Positions 44,916-55,382 are shown, counted from the stretch's first letter. The stretch is DNA of 64,000 nt from Cytobacillus citreus (GCF_018343665.1 NZ_JAGYPM010000002.1:537979-601978); one strand, 5' to 3'. Translations and numbers: made by a program. Notes: a model not told the origin generated them from the letters alone.

Positions 44916-45593
44916 ATGCCGATACCTGCTAATTACTCTGCTCCAACTCGTATGTCAGCCAAAAAACGTGCCTTTTCACAAATACTAGAATGGATTATTG
45001 ATGGGACACTGCATCCGAAAGAAAAGCTGAATGATGCGGATCTAGCACAAGCTTTAGGTGTCAGCCGCACACCTATTAGAGAGGCTTTACAATTACTTAG
45101 CTTTCAAGGGTTTGTCGAAATGTATCCGGGAGTGGGGACCCAAGTTACGGAAGTAAACAAAGAGGATATTTCAAAAATTTTACCCCCATTAGGAGTACTG
45201 CAAGCTTTAGCTACTGAACTAGCAACACCTATTATCAGTCAAGAAACAATTCGGAAGCTGCGTGAAATTAACGCAATGTTTGCTCGTGCAGTAGAAACTG
45301 GCGATTCTTATACAGCATTGAAGCTAGATGAGGAATTTCATCTAAATATTGTGAATGTGACTGAGAATTCTTATATTGCCAGTACTGTGTCAACACTTCA
45401 ATCACATGTTCGGCGCCTATACTTTCATAATTCAATTTTTCTTACTTCACACTCTATTGATGAGCATGAAGCGATTTTAAGGGCATTTGAAGAGAATAAT
45501 AAAGAAGAAGCTGCCCGCATTGCCAAATCGAATGTGATCAATGCAATTGATATTTACTATGCAAAACAAGGAAAAAACAGCGAGGTAGAATAA
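44916..45593 (+). CDS. GntR/FadR (FCD) family transcriptional regulator
   Basis: This 225-residue regulator has an N-terminal winged HTH (about 18-78; LNDADLAQALGVSRTPIREALQLL) and a C-terminal FCD ligand-binding domain (about 90-210) with metal-type histidines near 139, 187 and 190. AAGGGGG precedes ATG at 44916. It is divergent from brnQ and could control it, but the effector is unknown. Confidence 0.88.
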   Translation: MPIPANYSAPTRMSAKKRAFSQILEWIIDGTLHPKEKLNDADLAQALGVSRTPIREALQLLSFQGFVEMYPGVGTQVTEVNKEDISKILPPLGVLQALATELATPIISQETIRKLREINAMFARAVETGDSYTALKLDEEFHLNIVNVTENSYIASTVSTLQSHVRRLYFHNSIFLTSHSIDEHEAILRAFEENNKEEAARIAKSNVINAIDIYYAKQGKNSEVE

Positions 45594-45600
45594 AAAAGAG

Positions 45601-45637
45601 AACCTGTCGAAATCAATGCATCGACAGGTTTTTTGAT
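45601..45637 (+). terminator. terminator of the GntR gene
   Basis: A 10-bp stem AACCTGTCGA/TCGACAGGTT is followed by TTTTG. Confidence 0.9.
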
Positions 45638-45884
45638 ACTTGTATGTGAAATCGGGGAGTTAATCAAACGTTTGATTAACTTTTTTCAGCCAAAATCCTC
45701 TGTTTTTCCACAATATTTATTTCCTATTATTTAACTCAAACTTGGTAGAGTGAAGTTATCAAATGTGCTTTGATATAATTAGGGATTATATGCTGAAATT
45801 GGTTTTTAAACTTGATAGTGGTTTATAACAGCCGTTTATGTTACTAATTCTAATCCTATCTCACTGCAACCTTGTCCTTATTGG

Positions 45885-46194
45885 GCTTGAAAGAAGCCAT
45901 CAAACAATTAAATTGCTCGAAGCATGTCCACATTAGGCTTGAAAGAAGCCATCAAACAATTAAATTGCTCGAAGCATGTCCACATTAGCTTGAAAGAAGC
46001 CATCAAACAATTAAATTGCTCGAAGCATGTCCACATTAGGCTTGAAAGAAGCCATCAAACAATTAAATTGCTCGAAGCATGTCCACATTAGGCTTGAAAG
46101 AAGCCATCAAACAATTAAATTGCTCGAAGCATGTCCACATTAGGCTTGAAAGAAGCCATCAAACAGTTAAATTGCTCGAACCATGTCCTCAAAG
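45885..46194. repeat. six-unit 52-bp tandem repeat upstream of uvrB
   Basis: Units starting GCTTGAAAGAAGCCATC begin at 45885, 45937, 45988, 46040, 46092 and 46144 (periods 52, 51, 52, 52, 52). Inner units are almost identical and the outer two diverge. Each contains small inverted repeats (GCTT/AAGC, CAAT/ATTG). The surrounding 45640-46630 stretch has no gene; the rest is AT-rich leader of uvrB. Confidence 0.92.
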
Positions 46195-46344
46195 GGCCAG
46201 AAAGAAACCACCTCCCGGCTAAAAAAGGTATTTTAATTTTTTTAATGCAAGTACCAAGGATCACCAAAAATCAATTGCACTTTCTAACACAAGGAATTGA
46301 CCTATTTTTTAAGAGTAAAGTTTGTGTAATTTTTTTTAAAAAAA

Positions 46345-46358
46345 CGAATATCCGTTCG
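46345..46358. promoter_or_regulatory. LexA (DinR) SOS box of uvrBA
   Basis: CGAATATCCGTTCG matches the Bacillus SOS consensus CGAAC-N4-GTTCG with one mismatch. A -10-like TAGAAT follows at 46391-46396. LexA control of uvrBA is established in B. subtilis. Confidence 0.82.
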
Positions 46359-46630
46359 TATATTAGTGGTTTGTTTTCCTGTCTTTGTGGTAGAATGTTT
46401 ATATGAGTTTTTAGTTAAAAAATGACAAATCAGTACACATCAGGTCCTGATATTGCAAGTAGAGGCTGATTTGTTTATATAGAGAACGCTTCGTTAAATA
46501 TCTTTAAACAGCCAGTGGGGCACTCGTTCAATCAAAAAGCGGATCAAAAATTTTCCCGCATTCCCCATTGGCGAGTTTCAACAATAGATATGAACTGAGT
46601 CATAGAGAAAAATAATTGGGAGGCTTTTTA

Positions 46631-48610
46631 ATGAAGGACCAATTTAAGCTAGTCTCAAAGTATTCACCCCAAGGAGATCAGCCGGAGGCCATTCGAAAAA
46701 TTGTTGAAGGGTTAAACTCAGGCAAGAAGCATCAAACATTATTAGGAGCGACAGGAACAGGGAAGACGTTCACGATCTCTAATGTCATCAAAGAGGTTAA
46801 TCGGCCAACGCTTGTTATTGCTCATAATAAAACGCTTGCCGGTCAGTTATATAGTGAGTTTAAAGATTTTTTTCCTGACAATGCGGTTGAATATTTCGTC
46901 AGCTATTATGATTACTATCAACCGGAGGCATACGTACCGCAGACTGATACGTTTATTGAAAAAGATGCAAGTATTAATGATGAGATTGATAAGCTTCGGC
47001 ACTCGGCGACATCCTCTTTATTTGAACGGAGAGATGTTGTTATTATTGCCAGTGTTTCTTGCATTTATGGTTTAGGATCTCCAGAAGAATATCGGGAGCT
47101 TGTATTATCTCTTAGAACAGGGATGGAGATGGAAAGAAATCAGCTTCTTCACAGACTGGTAGATATTCAATATGAGAGGAATGATATTGCCTTTCAGCGT
47201 GGTACGTTCAGAGTGCGAGGAGATGTAGTTGAAATTATTCCAGCTTCCAAGGATGAGCACTGTATTCGCGTGGAGTTTTTTGGGGATGAAATTGACCGTA
47301 TTCGAGAAGTGGATGCTTTAACAGGAGAGATTCTAGGAGATCGTGATCATGTGGCGATCTTTCCAAGATCTCACTTCGTTACTCGTGAGGAAAAGATGCG
47401 TGTAGCTATTGAAAACATTGAGAAGGAATTAGAAGTGAGGCTTGTGGAATTAAGGTCGCAGGACAAACTGCTTGAGGCTCAGCGTCTCGAGCAGAGAACC
47501 CGCTATGATCTTGAAATGATGAGAGAAATGGGCTTTTGTTCAGGAATTGAGAACTACTCAAGGCACTTGACTTTAAGACCTGCAGGCTCGACTCCATATA
47601 CGCTACTGGACTTTTTTCCTGAAGATCTCCTTATTGTCATTGATGAGTCCCATGTTACGTTGCCGCAAGTCCGAGGAATGTACAATGGCGACCAAGCACG
47701 CAAATCCGTCCTCGTTGAGCATGGCTTCCGTCTTCCGTCTGCATTAGATAATAGGCCATTAATGTTCAACGAATTCGAAGAGCATATTAATCAAATTGTC
47801 TATGTATCTGCAACCCCTGGGCCATACGAAATGGAGCACACTCCTGAAATGATTCAACAAATCATCCGTCCGACAGGTCTACTTGATCCAACCATTGATG
47901 TTCGTCCAATCGAAGGTCAAATTGATGATCTAATTGATGAAATACAAGACCGAATCAAACGAAATGAACGTGTCCTTGTAACGACCTTGACGAAAAAAAT
48001 GTCTGAAGACTTGACGGATTATTTAAAGGAAATCGGCATTAAAGTGAATTATTTGCATTCCGAGGTAAAGACTTTAGAGCGGATTGAAATCATTCGTGAG
48101 CTGCGCCTAGGTACCTATGATGTTCTCGTAGGGATTAACCTATTAAGGGAAGGGCTTGATATTCCAGAGGTTTCACTTGTGACTATACTAGATGCGGATA
48201 AGGAAGGATTTCTGCGTTCTGAGCGTTCGCTTATTCAGACAATTGGCCGTGCTGCCCGTAATGCAAGCGGTCATGTCATTATGTACGCGGATAAAATCAC
48301 AAATTCAATGGAATTGGCGATTAGCGAGACGAAACGCCGCCGCTCTATTCAAGAAGAATACAATCAAAAGCATGGCATTACACCACAAACGATTCAAAAG
48401 GAAATCAGAGATGTTATCCGTGCAACACATGCAGCAGAAGATCAGGAAGAATACAATGCTTCAGCTAAAATTGGCAAGTTGAATAAGAAAGAACGCGAGA
48501 AGCTTATTACGGATATGGAAAAAGAAATGAAGGAAGCTGCCAAAGCACTCAATTTCGAACGTGCAGCAGAGCTTCGTGATTTAATTCTAGAGTTGAAAGC
48601 GGAAGGATGA
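46631..48610 (+). CDS. uvrB: excinuclease ABC subunit B
   Basis: This 659-residue UvrB is the damage-verifying helicase-like subunit of nucleotide excision repair. Walker A GATGTGKT is near residues 38-45, the beta-hairpin region [17 protein letters not shown] near 92-108, the DExH-like motif IDESH near 335-339, and a C-terminal UVR (UvrC-binding) motif near 625-655. ATG at 46631 follows TTGGGAGG; an in-frame extension (MGGFL) overlaps the site. It is co-transcribed with uvrA. Confidence 0.98.
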   Translation: MKDQFKLVSKYSPQGDQPEAIRKIVEGLNSGKKHQTLLGATGTGKTFTISNVIKEVNRPTLVIAHNKTLAGQLYSEFKDFFPDNAVEYFVSYYDYYQPEAYVPQTDTFIEKDASINDEIDKLRHSATSSLFERRDVVIIASVSCIYGLGSPEEYRELVLSLRTGMEMERNQLLHRLVDIQYERNDIAFQRGTFRVRGDVVEIIPASKDEHCIRVEFFGDEIDRIREVDALTGEILGDRDHVAIFPRSHFVTREEKMRVAIENIEKELEVRLVELRSQDKLLEAQRLEQRTRYDLEMMREMGFCSGIENYSRHLTLRPAGSTPYTLLDFFPEDLLIVIDESHVTLPQVRGMYNGDQARKSVLVEHGFRLPSALDNRPLMFNEFEEHINQIVYVSATPGPYEMEHTPEMIQQIIRPTGLLDPTIDVRPIEGQIDDLIDEIQDRIKRNERVLVTTLTKKMSEDLTDYLKEIGIKVNYLHSEVKTLERIEIIRELRLGTYDVLVGINLLREGLDIPEVSLVTILDADKEGFLRSERSLIQTIGRAARNASGHVIMYADKITNSMELAISETKRRRSIQEEYNQKHGITPQTIQKEIRDVIRATHAAEDQEEYNASAKIGKLNKKEREKLITDMEKEMKEAAKALNFERAAELRDLILELKAEG

Positions 48611-48617
48611 CGTAGAC

Positions 48618-51497
48618 ATGGCGATGGATAAATTAATAGTAAAAGGCGCCAGAGCACATAATTTGAAAAATATTGATGTTACCATTCCGCGTGATAAGCT
48701 AGTAGTGCTGACGGGGCTTTCCGGTTCAGGAAAGTCCTCGCTCGCTTTTGACACAATCTATGCGGAAGGTCAGCGCAGATATGTTGAATCTTTATCTGCA
48801 TATGCAAGGCAGTTCCTTGGTCAAATGGATAAGCCCGATGTGGATGCAATTGAAGGATTATCACCAGCCATTTCGATCGACCAAAAAACGACGAGCCGGA
48901 ATCCCCGCTCAACCGTTGGAACTGTAACAGAGATATATGATTATTTAAGATTATTGTATGCGCGAGTTGGGCGACCAACCTGTCCGAATCACAACATTGA
49001 AATCTCTTCACAAACGATTGAACAGATGGTGGACCGTATACTTGAGTACCCAGAAAGAACAAAGCTTCAAGTACTCGCACCACTCGTATCTGGAAGAAAA
49101 GGTACACATGTAAAAATTTTAGAGGAAATTAAGAAGCAAGGCTTTGTCCGCGTCCGCATTGATGGGGACATGCTTGACCTTGGTGAAGAAATTGAGCTGG
49201 AAAAGAATAAAAAGCATTCCATTGAAGTTGTTATCGACCGGATTGTAGTGAAAGATGGCGTTAGCTCTCGTCTAGCCGATTCGATTGAAACAGCTTTGAA
49301 GCTTGGGAATGGCAAAGTGCTCATTGATGTGATCGGAGAAGAAGAGCTATTATTTAGCGAAAATCACGCTTGTCCTCATTGCGGTTTTTCTATCGGTGAG
49401 CTTGAGCCGCGGATGTTTTCATTTAACAGTCCATTCGGAGCATGTTCTGTCTGTGACGGGCTTGGTTCAAAGCTAGAAGTCGATATGGATTTAGTAATTC
49501 CTAATCGAGAATTATCATTAAATCAGTATGCCATTGCTCCATGGGAGTCAACGACTTCACAGTACTATCCGCAGCTTCTCGAGGCAATCTGTACCCATTT
49601 TGGGATTGACATGGATACTCCTGTTAAGGATATCCCAGAGAATCTATTGGATAAAATTCTATATGGCTCGAATGGAGAGAAAATCTTCTTCCATTACGAG
49701 AATGATTTCGGACAAGTAAGAGAGACAATGATTGAATTCGAGGGAGTCATCCGTAATGTGGAGCGCCGCTTTAAGGAGACAAGCTCAGATTATATCCGCG
49801 AGCAAATGGAAAAATACATGGCTCAGCAGCCATGTCCAGGGTGTAAAGGCTATCGTTTAAAAGAGGAAACACTTGCTGTTCTCATTTCTGGCCAGCACAT
49901 TGGAAAGGTAACTGAGCTTTCGATAGAAGAAGCCTTTACATTCTTTGATCAACTAAATTTATCAGAAAAAGAAATGAAAATCGCGAATCTTATTTTCCGT
50001 GAGATCAAAGAGCGTTTAGGCTTTTTAGTTAATGTCGGGCTTGATTATTTAACATTAAGCCGTGCAGCAGGAACTCTCTCAGGCGGGGAGGCTCAGCGGA
50101 TTCGACTGGCTACTCAGATCGGGTCTCGATTAACAGGCGTGCTATATATATTGGATGAGCCCTCAATTGGTCTTCATCAACGGGACAATGATCGCTTAAT
50201 CGATACAATGAAGAATATGCGTGACATTGGAAATACGCTTATTGTCGTTGAGCATGACGAAGATACGATGATGGCAGCAGATTACTTAATCGATATTGGT
50301 CCAGGTGCAGGAGTCCACGGCGGAGAAATTGTTTCTGCTGGAACTCCACAGGAAGTAATGGACGATCCTAATTCTTTAACAGGTCAGTATTTATCTGGGA
50401 AAAAATTCATCCCACTGCCGGTTGAACGCCGTAAAAATGATGGCCGGTTTATCGAAATTAAAGGGGCCAAGGAAAACAATCTGAAAAATGTCAGCGTTAA
50501 ATTTTCATTAGGAACCTTCACAGCTGTCACAGGTGTTTCCGGCTCTGGGAAAAGTACATTAATAAATGAAATCCTTCATAAAGCCTTAGCGCAAAGGCTG
50601 AATAGAGCGAAAACAAAGCCTGGTGAGCATAAAGAAATTAAAGGAATTGAGCATTTAGATAAAGTCATTGATATTGACCAATCACCAATCGGAAGGACTC
50701 CGCGTTCAAATCCAGCAACTTATACAGGCGTGTTTGATGATATTCGTGATGTCTTTGCGACGACGAATGAAGCAAAGGTTAGAGGATATAAAAAGGGCCG
50801 TTTCAGTTTTAATGTGAAAGGCGGCCGTTGTGAAGCCTGCCGTGGGGATGGAATCATAAAAATTGAAATGCATTTCTTGCCTGACGTCTATGTCCCGTGT
50901 GAAGTGTGCCATGGAAAACGCTATAACCGAGAGACACTGGAGGTTAAGTATAAAGGCAAAAATATATCAGAAATTCTAGATATGACTGTAGAAGATGCTG
51001 TGGTATTTTTCGAGAACATTCCAAAAATAAGCCGCAAGCTCCAGACAATTGAGGATGTCGGCCTTGGCTATGTGAAGCTAGGTCAACCTGCTACAACGCT
51101 TTCCGGCGGTGAAGCTCAACGCGTTAAGCTCGCATCAGAATTACATCGCCGCTCAACGGGACGCTCGCTTTATATTCTTGATGAGCCGACAACTGGTTTA
51201 CATGTAGACGATATTTCAAGATTGCTCGTTGTCCTTCAGCGACTCGTTGAAAACGGGGATACCGTTTTAGTGATTGAGCATAACTTGGATGTCATCAAAG
51301 CTGCCGACTATATCATTGATCTGGGACCAGAAGGTGGAGATAAAGGTGGAACAATTGTCGCTACTGGTACACCTGAAAAAGTGGCAGAAACCCCTGAATC
51401 CTATACTGGAAAATATTTAAAACCAATTTTAGAGCGAGACCGCTTAAGAATGAAAAAGGAAATTGAAGAAAAAGAAGCTAGTGTAACAAATGTATAA
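48618..51497 (+). CDS. uvrA: excinuclease ABC subunit A
   Basis: This 959-residue UvrA has two ABC ATPase halves: Walker A GLSGSGKS near 32-39 and GVSGSGKS near 640-647, and signatures LSGGEAQR near 490 and 830. Zinc-binding cysteine pairs lie at CPHCGF (about 251), CPGC (about 405) and CEACRGDG...CEVCHG (about 738-765). ATG at 48618 begins [19 protein letters not shown], as in B. subtilis, seven bases after uvrB. Confidence 0.98.
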   Translation: MAMDKLIVKGARAHNLKNIDVTIPRDKLVVLTGLSGSGKSSLAFDTIYAEGQRRYVESLSAYARQFLGQMDKPDVDAIEGLSPAISIDQKTTSRNPRSTVGTVTEIYDYLRLLYARVGRPTCPNHNIEISSQTIEQMVDRILEYPERTKLQVLAPLVSGRKGTHVKILEEIKKQGFVRVRIDGDMLDLGEEIELEKNKKHSIEVVIDRIVVKDGVSSRLADSIETALKLGNGKVLIDVIGEEELLFSENHACPHCGFSIGELEPRMFSFNSPFGACSVCDGLGSKLEVDMDLVIPNRELSLNQYAIAPWESTTSQYYPQLLEAICTHFGIDMDTPVKDIPENLLDKILYGSNGEKIFFHYENDFGQVRETMIEFEGVIRNVERRFKETSSDYIREQMEKYMAQQPCPGCKGYRLKEETLAVLISGQHIGKVTELSIEEAFTFFDQLNLSEKEMKIANLIFREIKERLGFLVNVGLDYLTLSRAAGTLSGGEAQRIRLATQIGSRLTGVLYILDEPSIGLHQRDNDRLIDTMKNMRDIGNTLIVVEHDEDTMMAADYLIDIGPGAGVHGGEIVSAGTPQEVMDDPNSLTGQYLSGKKFIPLPVERRKNDGRFIEIKGAKENNLKNVSVKFSLGTFTAVTGVSGSGKSTLINEILHKALAQRLNRAKTKPGEHKEIKGIEHLDKVIDIDQSPIGRTPRSNPATYTGVFDDIRDVFATTNEAKVRGYKKGRFSFNVKGGRCEACRGDGIIKIEMHFLPDVYVPCEVCHGKRYNRETLEVKYKGKNISEILDMTVEDAVVFFENIPKISRKLQTIEDVGLGYVKLGQPATTLSGGEAQRVKLASELHRRSTGRSLYILDEPTTGLHVDDISRLLVVLQRLVENGDTVLVIEHNLDVIKAADYIIDLGPEGGDKGGTIVATGTPEKVAETPESYTGKYLKPILERDRLRMKKEIEEKEASVTNV

Positions 51498-51506
51498 ATA
51501 TTTTAG

Positions 51507-51545
51507 GCAGCAGCCCCGTCATTGCTCGGAGCTGCTTTTTTTATT
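51507..51545 (+). terminator. terminator of uvrBA
   Basis: Stem GCAGC/GCTGC (51507-51511, 51531-51535) is followed by TTTTTTTATT. A family I repeat begins at 51547. Confidence 0.75.
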
Positions 51546-51546
51546 G

Positions 51547-52024
51547 TATAGGAAATCATAATTTTCGCTATCTGTTGATAACTTGAGATATAGTTTATCT
51601 ACGTTCAGCTCCAGCGCCTACCTCCGACGTACAGGACGTACTAGTGTCGACAATGCGACAGGATAAGGAAAGATACGTTAGCGAGACATCGCACGACCAA
51701 AAGAGAAGCTTTTGGGAGGACGTCGCGTTTTTGTCGACCTCGAGGTCACAAGCTTGTCTAGTTACGGCTCCTAGGGACTCGCGTCATAAGCCGATCCCTT
51801 CCAGAAGACAAAGAACGTCTTCTTACAGGGCTCGTCTTATGCAGTCGTCCCTAAACAGTCGCCTTCACATTTCGATCAATCCTCCCAGAAAGGTAGAGAA
51901 CACCTTTCCGTGAGGCTCGTCTTGTGCTTGTCGGAGGTGAGCACAAAGGAAAGCTTCCTTGAATAAACTTCGCAGAAACAATTTGATCTGTAATTGTTTT
52001 GAAGGCGCTTGCGCATTTGTTCTT
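51547..52024 (+). repeat. family I structured repeat, copy 2 (full length)
   Basis: It matches 3402-3878 almost base for base over about 475 bp, including TATAGGAA at the left, GTACAGGACGTAC, GACCTCGAGGTC and the closing GGCGCTTGCGC. It starts two bases after the uvrA terminator T run. The following 52025-52313 is AT-rich spacer without a gene. Confidence 0.88.
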
Positions 52025-52313
52025 GAGATAAATGTTTGTTTGCCGACATTAGAATCCAATGTACAGGCTGTTATGAATCCGTCATAGAGCCCACCCTAAA
52101 AGTAATGGTAAAATTAGTCTTTGTGAAGTCTTCATAGAGCTTGATTCCCAAAGTAAACGCTGTAACAACAATCTTTTAAAAGAGAGATTAAAAAAGAGAA
52201 TCCAATGATAACGCAATGTAATCTAATAGAAATGTTGGTGTAAATCAATTAAGTTATAATCTCGCTAAGGACAACTATAGCGATTGGTGGAAAATATTTT
52301 GAGGAGGGTCAAA

Positions 52314-52658
52314 TTGGAAGCGTATTTGGAAAAATCTTTAGACGAGTGGAGAGAGGATATTTCAGAGGTTCTTGATCAGATCACTCATGAGTATGAAGAT
52401 GTTATGAGAGAATTGAAGATTTATAAGTATAAATATGGAATCACAAAGCAAGTAATACAATCAACTGTGAACGAAGAAATAATCGAAACGATTCGTGAAA
52501 ATTACCATAAGCCCTTTGAAAAGAAATATAATGAGCTGAAAGAGTACATAAAGGATCTGGATGAAAAAAGAAAAGTATTTCAAATGTTTGTCAATAAAAT
52601 TGATGAAGTAAAAAGAAAGGAAGCGCCAAATATTGATTTGGCAGCTGCCTATAGATAA
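52314..52658 (+). CDS. uncharacterised coiled-coil protein
   Basis: This 114-residue, highly charged, almost entirely helical protein has predicted coiled coil over about 10-100 (heptad-like LDQITHEYEDVMRELKIYKY, then NELKEYIKDLDEKRKVFQM). TTG at 52314 follows TGAGGAGGG. It has its own terminator. I do not recognise the family; it may be a Bacillaceae-specific structural or regulatory protein. Confidence 0.75.
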   Translation: MEAYLEKSLDEWREDISEVLDQITHEYEDVMRELKIYKYKYGITKQVIQSTVNEEIIETIRENYHKPFEKKYNELKEYIKDLDEKRKVFQMFVNKIDEVKRKEAPNIDLAAAYR

Positions 52659-52670
52659 GATTAACCATTG

Positions 52671-52699
52671 AAGCCGTCAAAAAAGACGGTTTTTTATTT
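52671..52699 (+). terminator. terminator of the coiled-coil gene
   Basis: AGCCGTC/GACGGT-type stem with A-rich loop is followed by TTTTTTATTTTT; the third family I copy begins at 52701. Confidence 0.8.
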
Positions 52700-52700
52700 T

Positions 52701-52883
52701 TATAGGAAATCATAATTTTCGCTATCTGTTGATAACTTGAGATATAGTTTATCTACGTTCAGCTCCAGCGCCTACCTCCTCGAGGTCACAAGCCAATCCT
52801 CCCAGAAAGGTAAAGAACACCTTTCCGAGAGGCTCGTCTTGTGCTTGTCGGAGGTGAGCAAGGCGCTTGCGCATTTGTTCTTT
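52701..52883 (+). repeat. family I repeat, copy 3 (internally deleted)
   Basis: It keeps the left 90 bp and right 90 bp of copies 1 and 2 and lacks the centre. It abuts a family II repeat on the right, where ends overlap within TTTTATCGC. Confidence 0.88.
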
Positions 52884-53162
52884 TATCGCAGATTAACTGG
52901 CAGTAAGACCCCCACTTCAAGGATTCGCATATGCAAAGAAGAGTAAGTGGGGGATCAACTGCCCGTAAATGCCCGTAAAATAAACACAGACTAAAAGGCG
53001 CCACATCGTGTGGCAACGTCTGCGTGACCCACTTCCTGTGGGCCGCAACTAACCATCAGTGGGGGAGGAAGGCCGACTAAGAACGCCACGTCCTGTGGCA
53101 ACGTCGGCACTAGCACGTCCTGTGCGTCGAAAAACCCCCACTGATGGAAATTTCACTTTATA
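52882..53162 (+). repeat. family II repeat, longest copy
   Basis: Left end CGCAGATTAACTGGCAG, first hairpin CCCCCACTT/AAGTGGGGG, then hairpin modules GCCACATCGTGTGGC, CCCACTTCCTGTGGG, GCCACGTCCTGTGGC and GCACGTCCTGTGC, enclosed partly by CATCAGTGGGGG/CCCCCACTGATG, ending AATTTCACTTTA. Confidence 0.88.
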
Positions 53163-53213
53163 TGAAACCTTTCTAATCCATTTTTCGTAATGATTAGGTA
53201 GGGAGCTGATGAA

Positions 53214-53534
53214 ATGGAAACGAGCAGGGTACTTTCGGGTTTAAGTTATTTAAGTGTATTGTTTGCAGGGATTCTATTTCCGTTAGTAGTATTCCTTGTA
53301 ACTGAAGACAAAAAGACGAAGTACCATGCCAAAAAGGCACTTCTTTCACAACTTATTATGCTAGTACCTATTCCTGTTGTCGTTTATTCAGCCATTACTC
53401 AGATCGTGATGAACCAAACAGAGGTGCCGATGCTGTTTATAAGCAGCGTCATATTTACTTTCCTATTATGCCTTATTGTGGCGGTTTGGAATATCGTGAA
53501 GGGGATCAAGGTTTTTACAAATGAATCATATTAA
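53214..53534 (+). CDS. yvlA: DUF4870 membrane protein (YvlA-like)
   Basis: This 106-residue protein has three helices and the DUF4870 pattern (LSYLSVLFAGILFPLVVFL, then KYHAKKALLSQL). GGGAGCTGATGAA precedes ATG at 53214. It starts the yvl group, which in B. subtilis is a sigma-W-linked envelope-stress operon (yvlABCD). Confidence 0.82.
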   Translation: METSRVLSGLSYLSVLFAGILFPLVVFLVTEDKKTKYHAKKALLSQLIMLVPIPVVVYSAITQIVMNQTEVPMLFISSVIFTFLLCLIVAVWNIVKGIKVFTNESY

Positions 53535-53618
53535 GTATGACGAATCAGTAAATCAAGTATGAGGATATGCATTATTGAAAGCAGTAATCAATATAAATTC
53601 TATTATGGAGGGATTATC

Positions 53619-54734
53619 ATGCAGGAAGAACGTAAACGAATACTTAAAATGGTTGAAGATGGAAAGTTAACAGTGGATGAAGCTCTCTTTTTGTTGGAGG
53701 AGCTCGAAAAAACTAGTAAAACAGCCGAGGTTAAGAAGGAAGAGCTTATTCAGGAGTTATCAACGACAGTAAAATTTGAAGAAGCGAAAAAAGAAGAGCC
53801 ATTCAATTATAAATTTCAATCAGCAAAGGACAAAATTTTTGACTTTGTCGATACGACATTCAAAAAAATAAAGGATTTAGACTTGGATTTTAATTTTGGT
53901 CCGTCTGTGGAGATCACACATATTTTCCAACAAGGAGATGTTTTCTTTAAAGATATCGACATTGATGTGGCAAATGGCAAGATTGAAGTGATTCCTTGGG
54001 GACAAAAGGATGTCCGTATTGAATGCATGGCGAAGGTATACCGAGTGGAAACTCAGGAAGAGGCAAGAAGAAACTTTTTGAATGATGTCAATTTCACAAT
54101 TGTTGGTGAAAAGCTGCGCTTTGGGACAACTCAAAAATGGATGAAGGTTGACTCCGTCATGTATATTCCACAAACAGAATATGATCAAATCAAAATTCGT
54201 CTTTTTAATGGGGCTATTGAGAGCAATCATTTACATGTAGAAAGTTATAAAGCGAAAACAGCGAATGGAAAAATTACTTTTCAAGATATTAAAAGTAGGT
54301 ATACAGAAGCTGAAACGGCTAATGGTCAAATTTCTATTCAAAAGAGTAGTATTGAACATGTTGATGCCGAAACGCTTAATGGCGCCATTCATATTGATGG
54401 GGACTATCGAAAAGTAGATCTTCAGTCCTTTAATGGTGATATTTTCTGTACGGTTAACGAGGAGAAATGTGATTTTATTGAGGCAAAAGCAGTAACTGGA
54501 AAAATCGAATTACACGTGCCAAATCATATTGGAGTTAACGGGGAATTAAAGACAAATATCGGAAGCCTGAATGTGAACCTTGATGGGATTCAGATTATAG
54601 AGGATAAAAGTGATGTGATCCAAAAGGTTCTTCGCTTTAAATCGGTGAAGGAGCCTAATCATTCATTAAGGCTGGTTGCAGACACAAAAACAGGATCCAT
54701 TCAGATTAATAAAGCAAAATCAGTTGAATTATAA
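53619..54734 (+). CDS. yvlB: YvlB-like protein (SHOCT-like N-terminus plus DUF4097 beta-helix)
   Basis: This 371-residue protein has an N-terminal SHOCT-like helix pair (about 3-33, ILKMVEDGKLTVDEALFLLEELE) and a C-terminal DUF4097 repeat domain (about 100-365) with recurring NGxI motifs (VANGKIEV, ANGKITF, ANGQISI, LNGAIHI, FNGDIFC). ATG at 53619 follows ATGGAGGG; the 20-residue extension has no site. In B. subtilis, YvlB belongs to an envelope-stress response. Confidence 0.88.
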   Translation: MQEERKRILKMVEDGKLTVDEALFLLEELEKTSKTAEVKKEELIQELSTTVKFEEAKKEEPFNYKFQSAKDKIFDFVDTTFKKIKDLDLDFNFGPSVEITHIFQQGDVFFKDIDIDVANGKIEVIPWGQKDVRIECMAKVYRVETQEEARRNFLNDVNFTIVGEKLRFGTTQKWMKVDSVMYIPQTEYDQIKIRLFNGAIESNHLHVESYKAKTANGKITFQDIKSRYTEAETANGQISIQKSSIEHVDAETLNGAIHIDGDYRKVDLQSFNGDIFCTVNEEKCDFIEAKAVTGKIELHVPNHIGVNGELKTNIGSLNVNLDGIQIIEDKSDVIQKVLRFKSVKEPNHSLRLVADTKTGSIQINKAKSVEL

Positions 54735-54857
54735 TTTAGAAGTGAATAGTATATAATAACAATAATTAATCTTCAAAGTGGGATTCGAGTTAGAATCAAC
54801 GGGAAATAGAATCCCGCCTCTAACCTTCCCACCTCCAAAAATTGAGGTGCTATTATC

Positions 54858-55214
54858 ATGAGATGGGTCGTTGGAATATTAATAAATGCTATTCTTTTCA
54901 TAGCGATAGCAGGGTTTTTAGATGAAGCATTTTACGTATCGAATTTCGGAGCAGCGGTAGGAGCAAGCGCCATCCTCTCGATCCTAAACATCCTTGTTCG
55001 CCCGATACTGATTATTTTAACTTTGCCTATCACGTTAGTAACATTAGGGCTATTCCTGTTTGTCATCAATGCTTTTACATTGCTTATTACCGATAATATT
55101 ATGGGGAAATCTTTTGAAATTTCAAGCTTTGGAACCGCTATTCTAGTGGCGTTCATCATGTCTGTTGCCAATCTTGTTATTCAAAAATTTGTTTTTGCCC
55201 GATCTAAGGAATAG
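54858..55214 (+). CDS. yvlD: phage-holin-like membrane protein YvlD
   Basis: This 118-residue protein has four hydrophobic helices (LNILVRPILIILTLPITLVTLGLF, then the FxxxINAxxL pattern) typical of the DUF4...phage_holin_4 group. It follows yvlB; the PspC-type yvlC found between them in B. subtilis is missing. A terminator follows immediately. Confidence 0.88.
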   Translation: MRWVVGILINAILFIAIAGFLDEAFYVSNFGAAVGASAILSILNILVRPILIILTLPITLVTLGLFLFVINAFTLLITDNIMGKSFEISSFGTAILVAFIMSVANLVIQKFVFARSKE

Positions 55215-55221
55215 TAACTAG

Positions 55222-55262
55222 AAAAGAGGTCAGCACAAATTTAAGTGCTGGCCTCTTCTTAT
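55222..55262 (+). terminator. terminator of the yvl operon
   Basis: Arms AAGAGGTCAGCAC and GTGCTGGCCTCTT form a 13-position stem with one G/T pair, followed by CTTATT. Confidence 0.85.
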
Positions 55263-55382
55263 TGATCGGCTATTTTAGAGAATCTTTGTTATTAAAGTAT
55301 ATTTATTGTTAGGCGTGAAAGGAGGAGAATTTTGTTCTTCAATGTACCCAAGTTCTTTTGTTTATCGGATAAACGAAATAAT

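Noticed and set aside
45885..46194. CRISPR array
   Set aside because: Units are contiguous 52-bp repeats with no unique spacers, and there are no cas genes. The same applies to 55383-55694.
46131..46406. 91-codon open frame upstream of uvrB
   Set aside because: It runs out of the tandem repeat into AT-rich leader and over the SOS box; no ribosome site and no coding-like composition.
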